DNA of 20,032 nt, taken from a virus. Below the pieces are notes generated by a model. The model saw only the letters and a program-made list of their open reading frames with translations. It did not search any database and had not been told where the DNA came from. The stretch covers positions 1-20,032 of the IMG/VR virus record IMGVR_UViG_3300040811_000227; one strand, given 5' to 3'. Shown piece after piece: positions 14,830 to 20,032 of the stretch (position 1 is the first letter of the stretch; the number at the start of each line of letters is the position of its first letter). The position numbers were made by a program, and so were the translations under genes.

Positions 14830-16701
14830 TTATGGTAACACCGTATCTGATACGTGTGTCCAAACATTTGCTAATAACTGAAACTCTTTAATAATTCTTG
14901 TTGTTGTAATGCTTGGTGCATCAACTGTTGCTTGTGATACTGAAACGTTAGTTACTGCATCTGCTGTTCCTGATGGAGTATTAAATGTTGCAGTTGATTG
15001 AGAAACCAACGGATTAATATCTAAACTAGTTGTCGAGTTACTTAATAGTGTACATAAAATTCTTGCTGTGGTACCATCTCTGTATTCGCTTGGCGGAGCC
15101 AAGTTTGCCAAAACATTTGTAGCAATATAACTGTTTGGTTTACCATCTGATAAGTCCATACTAAAATGAACTGTTCTAGTTTCAATAGTGTTATCAGTGT
15201 ATTCTTTTGTTGCAGCATCTTGAGCACTTGTCGGATCACTCAATCCAACAATTCTAGGAGCGCCAATTAATGATATGTTACCTGTAGTATCAGGTGCAAG
15301 TTCTAAATCTAGTGCGCCCGATAGTGTACTAATTCTATTGTTTTCTAATCTTAACTGTGCAACTGGTGGTGTCCCTGGTCCAACGTTAACAACGTTTTGA
15401 GTACCAAAGGCTGTAACACCTGGAATACTTGTAATTCCAGCACCTAAACTGTTTCCAGTAAGTACAGGAATACCATCAATACTAAAGACTTTACCTGCTG
15501 ATAAATTAAAGTTTTCTGAACTTGTCCAAGACTGCGAAGCAAGTGCAGGGTATTCAGGAGTGCCTGGCAATCCTAAGTTAGACCACATAATCACGTGGTC
15601 AGTTGTTCCTTTTAGAATAACTCCGCCGCCGTCTGCAATAATGTCAGTATTACTTCCACTATCTCCTGTTTGAGCAAGTATAATATACTTGTCTTCGATT
15701 TCTAATGATGTTTCTCTAATAACAGCAATGTCGCCATCATTAATTGTAAGTCTACCACGTACAGTTAAGTCGCCGCCTACTTCTGCTGATCCTGCGATTT
15801 CTACTGAACTAGTTTCTTTACCATCATATAATTTAATTGTTCTAGTTGATGAGTCAATGGAAATTGCTTCTTCCTGTGTAGTTGCATCTGCTCTGACGTC
15901 AAATATAATTTGTTTGCCTGTTGCTTGGTTTGATAATCTAACATTACCATTACTAACCTGTAACACACCTTGACCACCAGCACCAAACTGTAAACCTAAA
16001 TCACTTTCAATTTGAAGTGCATTTTGTAAACTGTTTGCTGTATCTGTTCTAACATACAAACTAGCATCAACATTGTTTAGTTTTTCTGAGTTTGTAGTTG
16101 TAACATCAAACTTAATACCTGCAAGTGTACCTGCATTGAATCCTGGAATAATACTTCCTTCATATCCTTCAATGTTATTTTTAGGTGTAAATGTATCTTT
16201 AGAAAATATTCCTAGTAGTACACCGTTATTGTATAAACTAGTAATAACACGAGTTTGGTTAAGTGTATCAAGAATACTTGTAACACGCAATCCTGACACG
16301 CCTTGAGAATCTGAATAGTCAGGTCCTAGTAGAATTGTATTTGTACCGTCGAAGAAGTATAACTGTTTGTCACTATCGTTAAACCACAAGTCACCAACAC
16401 CTAGTGTTTCAGGTTGTGTACCAGCAATAGTTGCAGAACTAACAGGAACAAATGCTGTTCCTGAATATACTTTTAATTTTGCTTCCGAGGAGTCATACCA
16501 AATTTGTCCTCTAATAGGCTGGGTTGGTTGAGCAATACTTGCAAAGTTTTCTAATAGTTTAACAAAGTTTTCATTTAATGCTTCGCCAAAGCCACTATAG
16601 TTTTTACCAATAAGAGTTATATCAGTTGATATAGTATCAATCTGACCGTCGGCAACCGTTGCTACAATCGACCCGTCTGTTTTATTAATTTGATATGCCA
16701 T
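14830..16701 (-). CDS. Tail fibre-like protein
   Basis: This 623-residue protein opens with the shared docking module (GFGEALNENFVKLLENF, GQIWYD, GDLWFN, LLGPDYSD). The middle is a beta-rich shaft: GVLQVSNGNVRLSN, GDLTVRGRLTINDGD, LEIEDKYIILAQTGD and GGGVILKGTTDHVIMW, a set of motifs usual in marine T4-like fibres. A DAATKEYTDN segment near residue 495 is a relative of the ATKQYVD hinge repeat. After it comes a compact C-terminal domain (from TRTVHFSMDLSDGK) with DGTTARILCTLL and a Ser/Thr-rich region ending VWTHVSDTVLP, which may be the receptor-facing tip. The ATG at 16701 has a GAGAG-like site. It is 18 bases from the start of the next gene downstream, in one transcript with its neighbours. 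Confidence 0.84.
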   Translation of the reverse strand: MAYQINKTDGSIVATVADGQIDTISTDITLIGKNYSGFGEALNENFVKLLENFASIAQPTQPIRGQIWYDSSEAKLKVYSGTAFVPVSSATIAGTQPETLGVGDLWFNDSDKQLYFFDGTNTILLGPDYSDSQGVSGLRVTSILDTLNQTRVITSLYNNGVLLGIFSKDTFTPKNNIEGYEGSIIPGFNAGTLAGIKFDVTTTNSEKLNNVDASLYVRTDTANSLQNALQIESDLGLQFGAGGQGVLQVSNGNVRLSNQATGKQIIFDVRADATTQEEAISIDSSTRTIKLYDGKETSSVEIAGSAEVGGDLTVRGRLTINDGDIAVIRETSLEIEDKYIILAQTGDSGSNTDIIADGGGVILKGTTDHVIMWSNLGLPGTPEYPALASQSWTSSENFNLSAGKVFSIDGIPVLTGNSLGAGITSIPGVTAFGTQNVVNVGPGTPPVAQLRLENNRISTLSGALDLELAPDTTGNISLIGAPRIVGLSDPTSAQDAATKEYTDNTIETRTVHFSMDLSDGKPNSYIATNVLANLAPPSEYRDGTTARILCTLLSNSTTSLDINPLVSQSTATFNTPSGTADAVTNVSVSQATVDAPSITTTRIIKEFQLLANVWTHVSDTVLP

Positions 16702-16717
16702 CTAGTCTCTCTACCTA

Positions 16718-18856
16718 TTAAGTTGTTGTAAATTTCGGTGGTCCTGATCTAATAATATAGTTTACAGTCAAGAATGGATTCATAACACCCACTGGTTGAC
16801 TGAATGCTACAGAACCATCTACTTTAATTCCGCCTGTGTTTGGTTGATAAACAGCACCGTTTGATGTTGTTGGACCTAGGCCGAAGTCTGCATCACCAAC
16901 TGCACCGCCGCCTACTGCAACTGATGAATATTGAATACTGTTAACAATAAATGAGTGTTCGTGCTGTGGCAGGTTATTTTTATTTAAAACAACTGTACTT
17001 TGTCCACTAGTGCTACCTAGTGTTTGTGCTGCTGTACCTTCTACTCTTGCAGGAGTAGGTTCGCCGCCACCGTTATCAACAAAGCCGCCAGTACCATTAG
17101 GAACATCAATGTTATTATCCATATTGTGTCTACCTAATGCAAAACGTCCTCTTAAATCTGGTACTCTATATGTGCCTGCGCCGTTTAATGTAGCAATACC
17201 GTTATATCTTGTTCCAATAACGTCGAACAAATCTGGAAACTTAGCTCTTTCAATTTCGCCACCATCACATAACAGATACCCATATGGTACATTATTTCCT
17301 GCAAATGGCATAATTGATCCAATTGGAACACCTAAGTCACCGATAAATGTATTTCTACTTTGTCTTAAAAGTCCTGTACTTGAGCCTGTTTCTGAAACTG
17401 CTCTATAAACTAGAATTTCATCTCTTATTTCTGAAACATTAGGTGTAGGATTGTCTTTACCTTGAATAATATTTGATGTTAATTCTGTTGTAAAAATTTT
17501 ATTTGTTGCGCCAACTTGTCCGTCAAACTGAATAGTATCCGAAATAACATCTCCAGCAATTTGAAAACTTGTAACATTTTTTAAGTTAGTTGCGGTGTTA
17601 GCATTACCTGTGATGTTACCATTAATTGTTCCTTCAATTTCATCAGCAATAACTTTTTTAGCATATACACTGTTCCATCTTTTAGATACAGTACCCATTG
17701 TATATGTGTCAGTGGCTGCTGGTTCAAGATTTTTAGTAAACGTGTTTCCTGAAACACTTAATGCATTACCTACAAGTAAGTTCTTACCTACTGCAACGCC
17801 GCCGGATGTAACAATAGCGCCTGTATCTAAGTTAATAGTTTCTTGATCGCTAGTTACTTTAATTGTACCTGTAATTTGCGCATTGCCGTCAACATCTAAT
17901 TCGTTATCAGGCGATGCAACGTTAATACCTACTTTATTATCTGCTACTCGTAAAATAGTTGTTGGCACACCGTTTCTGTTTGTTTGAATATCTACTGAAC
18001 TACCAGATGAACTATTATAAATTTTTGCAGCAGTTGCTGAAGTACTGATGTTAAAGTTACCGTCAATACCAATTGTTAATCCACTATTGTTTCTTACGTT
18101 AATACCAAAATCTGTTGTGTTAACTTGATCTGATCTTAAAAATGTTCCTGCCGCAACTTCAACTCCGCCTACGTTAAGTGCATCGGCGTTGGCTGCTGTT
18201 CCTACTAGTCTTGGTAAGTTGCCACCTAAGAATATACTTGCAAATTCACTTGCTTCTTGATCATTTGCAGGAGTACTAATATTAATACCTGCTTTGATTT
18301 CATCAAAGCCTGCAATAGCAATTTTAGGAGTAAAAGAATCTTTTGAAACAATTACAACTGGCTGATCACCAATGTATAATATTAAAATACTCCTGTCTAC
18401 GTTTGTACTGTCTGAAATAGTTTCTACGGCTGGTCCATAACGTAGGCCGTCAATAGAACTTTCTTGAGGCCCTACTAGTAACCAACGTGTACCTGTATAA
18501 ATTCTTAACTGCTGATTTGTTGTATCAACCCAAAGTTCACCAACTTTAGATGTTTCAACACTAGGTGCAACTGGTGATTTTTGAATATTTGATGCTGCTT
18601 TCCAGTTTGTGTTATCCCATAACTGTAAAACACCATTTGTAGTATCATACCATAATTGTCCTTCTGTAGGATTGACTGGTTGATTAGGACTTGCAAAATT
18701 TTCTAATAAGTTTAGAAAGTTTTCTGCAATAATTTGTCCGTATCCTGTGACGTTACGTCCTGGAAATGTTAAACTAGTATCCTGACTTGAGGTGTTATCG
18801 AAAACTGTGATAGGTGTTTTGTTTTCGCTATCTGTAAAATTTACAATATATGGCAT
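16718..18856 (-). CDS. Tail fibre with phage tail-collar domain (gp12-like)
   Basis: This 712-residue protein starts with the shared docking module (GYGQIIAENFLNLLENF, GQLWYD, GELWVD, LVGPQES). Its shaft contains VGINVASPDNELDVDGN and MGTVSKRWNSVYAK, typical fibre beta-repeat motifs. A tail-collar domain lies at about 509-570: IGSIMPFAGNNVPYGYLLCDG, FPDLFDVIGTRYNG and YRVPDLRGRFALGRH. This is followed by LPQHEHSF near 633, whose HxH resembles the metal-binding histidines of the T4 short tail fibre gp12. The chain ends QPVGVMNPFLTVNYIIRSG, the usual end of collar proteins. By family analogy it is a receptor-binding short-fibre-like protein. GGAGGT precedes the ATG at 18856, three bases after the previous stop. 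Confidence 0.9.
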   Translation of the reverse strand: MPYIVNFTDSENKTPITVFDNTSSQDTSLTFPGRNVTGYGQIIAENFLNLLENFASPNQPVNPTEGQLWYDTTNGVLQLWDNTNWKAASNIQKSPVAPSVETSKVGELWVDTTNQQLRIYTGTRWLLVGPQESSIDGLRYGPAVETISDSTNVDRSILILYIGDQPVVIVSKDSFTPKIAIAGFDEIKAGINISTPANDQEASEFASIFLGGNLPRLVGTAANADALNVGGVEVAAGTFLRSDQVNTTDFGINVRNNSGLTIGIDGNFNISTSATAAKIYNSSSGSSVDIQTNRNGVPTTILRVADNKVGINVASPDNELDVDGNAQITGTIKVTSDQETINLDTGAIVTSGGVAVGKNLLVGNALSVSGNTFTKNLEPAATDTYTMGTVSKRWNSVYAKKVIADEIEGTINGNITGNANTATNLKNVTSFQIAGDVISDTIQFDGQVGATNKIFTTELTSNIIQGKDNPTPNVSEIRDEILVYRAVSETGSSTGLLRQSRNTFIGDLGVPIGSIMPFAGNNVPYGYLLCDGGEIERAKFPDLFDVIGTRYNGIATLNGAGTYRVPDLRGRFALGRHNMDNNIDVPNGTGGFVDNGGGEPTPARVEGTAAQTLGSTSGQSTVVLNKNNLPQHEHSFIVNSIQYSSVAVGGGAVGDADFGLGPTTSNGAVYQPNTGGIKVDGSVAFSQPVGVMNPFLTVNYIIRSGPPKFTTT

Positions 18857-18859
18857 ACG

Positions 18860-19501
18860 TTACACCTCCGTAAAGCCAGTTAAACTCTGGACTCTAATTG
18901 TATAATCTATTTGTAATAATCTATTCAATGACTTTTGTATCGGATGGAAAACAACGTGTGTTAATAACTTTCCATTACCATTTGGATTATACCATTTTAA
19001 TCCTAATTCATCAAAAACAAAATCGCCATCTAGGTCAACGCTGTTATCAAATGCTTCTTGCTCATCAGGCTCACCGTAATCTAGTAAACAACTAATAATA
19101 ATATCACTGTATGTTGCACCACTTATGTGCCTTACTTCCATTTTATTTCTTACAGGGTCGTTATTTGTAGTTGCATTTTGATCTATAATTTTGTTAAATG
19201 TTTGGTTATAGAGACTTGAGTTTGTGCCAACAGTATTAGGCGTCAAATATGTAATTAACCCGGTAGGGTCAACTGTTGTGCCGCCACTGCCAAAGACCAT
19301 TTCATAAATTGTACCTTGTCCTTGGTTAGATAAAGCATTAACCATTGCAATACTCATATTCTCGTAATGGATCGCATTCCTTTTATCTTCAAAAACTTCG
19401 CCAGTTTCTGGATCAAAAATCTTAATGTGACCTTCAAAATTAAACCCACCTACTTCATTAGGGTTTTTAGGGTCTTTTGTGTTTTCCGTTTGTTTTGGCA
19501 T
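18860..19501 (-). CDS. Conserved-type structural or tail-associated protein
   Basis: This 213-residue protein begins MPKQTENTKDPKNPNE and continues with GGFNFEGHIKIFDPETGEVF, IHYENMSIAMVNAL, IYEMVFGSGGTTVDPTGLI, an RNKMEVRHISG strand, and YSDIIISCLLDYGEPDEQ. The ending LLQIDYTIRVQSLTGFTEV is a run of beta strands typical of virion proteins. I do not recall a named family. The start is taken at 19501, not at an in-frame ATG at 19522: GAAGAG lies six bases before 19501, and the late promoter at 19527-19534 is 25 bases upstream, like the 22-26 bases seen at two other genes, whereas 19522 would be only 4 bases from it. It directly precedes the collar fibre, so a link between tail and fibre is plausible. 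Confidence 0.75.
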   Translation of the reverse strand: MPKQTENTKDPKNPNEVGGFNFEGHIKIFDPETGEVFEDKRNAIHYENMSIAMVNALSNQGQGTIYEMVFGSGGTTVDPTGLITYLTPNTVGTNSSLYNQTFNKIIDQNATTNNDPVRNKMEVRHISGATYSDIIISCLLDYGEPDEQEAFDNSVDLDGDFVFDELGLKWYNPNGNGKLLTHVVFHPIQKSLNRLLQIDYTIRVQSLTGFTEV

Positions 19502-19507
19502 ATCAGT

Positions 19508-19513
19508 CTCTTC
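19508..19513 (-). promoter_or_regulatory. Ribosome binding site fixing the 19501 start
   Basis: GAAGAG on the minus strand lies six bases before the ATG at 19501. The upstream in-frame ATG at 19522 has no such site. Confidence 0.5.
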
Positions 19514-19526
19514 GTGTTTCATAGTG

Positions 19527-19534
19527 TATTTATT
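19527..19534 (-). promoter_or_regulatory. Late promoter (NATAAATA) overlapping a stop codon
   Basis: AATAAATA on the minus strand contains the TAA stop of the structural gene at 19530-20032 and lies 25 bases before the ATG at 19501. It probably drives the fibre cluster that follows. Confidence 0.65.
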
Positions 19535-20032
19535 CAGGTAATCTCGTACTCTTCTCTGCTATGAATGTACTAATTGGAGTACTATTTTCAAGCAATGTGA
19601 CGCCTGTAGTAGCGGTTGTAGCACCCCTATCATACCAGGTATTACCAATCCTTTTAATAATGCTTATCCTTGTTCCTGCTGGTACAGGATTCGTTATTCT
19701 AATGTACTTAGTTGATCCGTCAACAGCAAACTCCGCTTCCAGAGTTTTATCTGCTTGTGGACTGTATGAACCTAGAGATTCGTCAAAAATCTTCAGGCTT
19801 GTTTTACGCAAACGTGTACCACCCGCAAATACTTCAAGTGTATCACATCTTCCAAAATCACTAGGTATAGATCCTGCATACCAGTTATTATCTGCTTCTT
19901 TAACTGGAGTAAAATCAAGAGGTCCAATTAAATTTGAACTTCCATCACTTACAAAATCGTATCTAACCTGCTCGTCTGTATACGAAATAATATTATCAGT
20001 ACCGGCATCTACTACCAGTGATCCTTTAGAGT
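19530..20032 (-). CDS. Structural protein, C-terminal part (cut by window edge)
   Basis: The reading frame is open from base 20030 to the stop at 19530-19532, giving the last 166 residues of a protein that starts outside the window. An in-frame TTG at 19811 is not a real start, because the same frame with similar composition continues upstream. Visible segments include IISYTDEQVRYDFVSDG, NNWYAGSIPSDFGRCD, LEVFAGGTRLRKTSLKIFDE, FAVDGSTKYIRITNPVPAG and GNTWYDRGATTATTG, ending IAEKSTRLPE. The pattern of a strand with GGxRLRK, then a conserved DESLGSYSPQADKT loop, is that of large virion proteins of marine T4-like phages. A baseplate or tail position is plausible from its place before fibre genes. 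Its total size is unknown. Confidence 0.82.
   Translation of the reverse strand, partial: SKGSLVVDAGTDNIISYTDEQVRYDFVSDGSSNLIGPLDFTPVKEADNNWYAGSIPSDFGRCDTLEVFAGGTRLRKTSLKIFDESLGSYSPQADKTLEAEFAVDGSTKYIRITNPVPAGTRISIIKRIGNTWYDRGATTATTGVTLLENSTPISTFIAEKSTRLPE

Noticed and set aside
15042-15239. A 65-residue minus-strand frame nested in the fibre gene at 14830-16701
   Set aside because: Its composition (Leu/Gln/Thr-rich, no domain) is that of an alternate frame of the fibre gene, and it has no own ribosome binding site. The same applies to nested frames at 15801-15986 and 18505-18696.
19530-19811. A separate 93-residue gene starting at a TTG at 19811
   Set aside because: The same frame is open to the window edge with continuous structural-protein sequence, so this is the C-terminus of a larger protein.

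Overview
The window reads as a contiguous piece of an AT-rich marine T4-like myovirus (order of cyanophage or SAR11-phage myoviruses). The evidence is a block of long tail-fibre genes carrying T4-type fibre repeats and a phage tail-collar domain, tight gene packing with every supported gene on the minus strand, and four copies of the NATAAATA late-promoter element typical of marine T4-like phages. The host cannot be fixed from the sequence. No tRNA, integrase, transposon or CRISPR was seen, and no gap between genes is longer than about 75 bases.

Transcription runs from right to left. At the right edge (19530-20032) is the C-terminal end of a structural protein that begins outside the window. 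Next come a 213-residue conserved virion-type protein (18860-19501) and three long fibre genes (16718-18856, 14830-16701, 12652-14811), the first of which has a collar domain. Three smaller genes follow: an acidic unknown (12137-12643), a 2-oxoglutarate/Fe(II) oxygenase (11683-12156) and an unknown (11213-11677). Then comes a fourth fibre gene (9397-11178) and two paralogous structural-type genes (8489-9397, 7425-8468). All four fibre proteins start with the same module of about 125 residues, so they probably dock to the same kind of virion site and differ in their distal parts.

The left third (1-7350) is different. A single late promoter (7377-7384) precedes nine genes in which every start overlaps the preceding stop by 4 to 17 bases, so they look like one translationally coupled operon. 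Its order is a small unknown protein, two related GT-A glycosyltransferases with DxD motifs, an unknown 214-residue protein, two related glycosyltransferases of another family (one with an extra degenerate copy of its own domain), a radical SAM protein, an SGNH-hydrolase-like protein, and a second radical SAM protein cut by the window edge. Because it is expressed late and lies just downstream of the fibre genes, I infer that it makes and attaches a decoration to virion proteins, or alters the host surface late in infection. This cassette is the best candidate here for an undescribed system.

Start sites were moved inward for four genes (1380-2747, 467-1393, 11683-12156, 18860-19501), guided by Shine-Dalgarno spacing or by distance from the late promoter.
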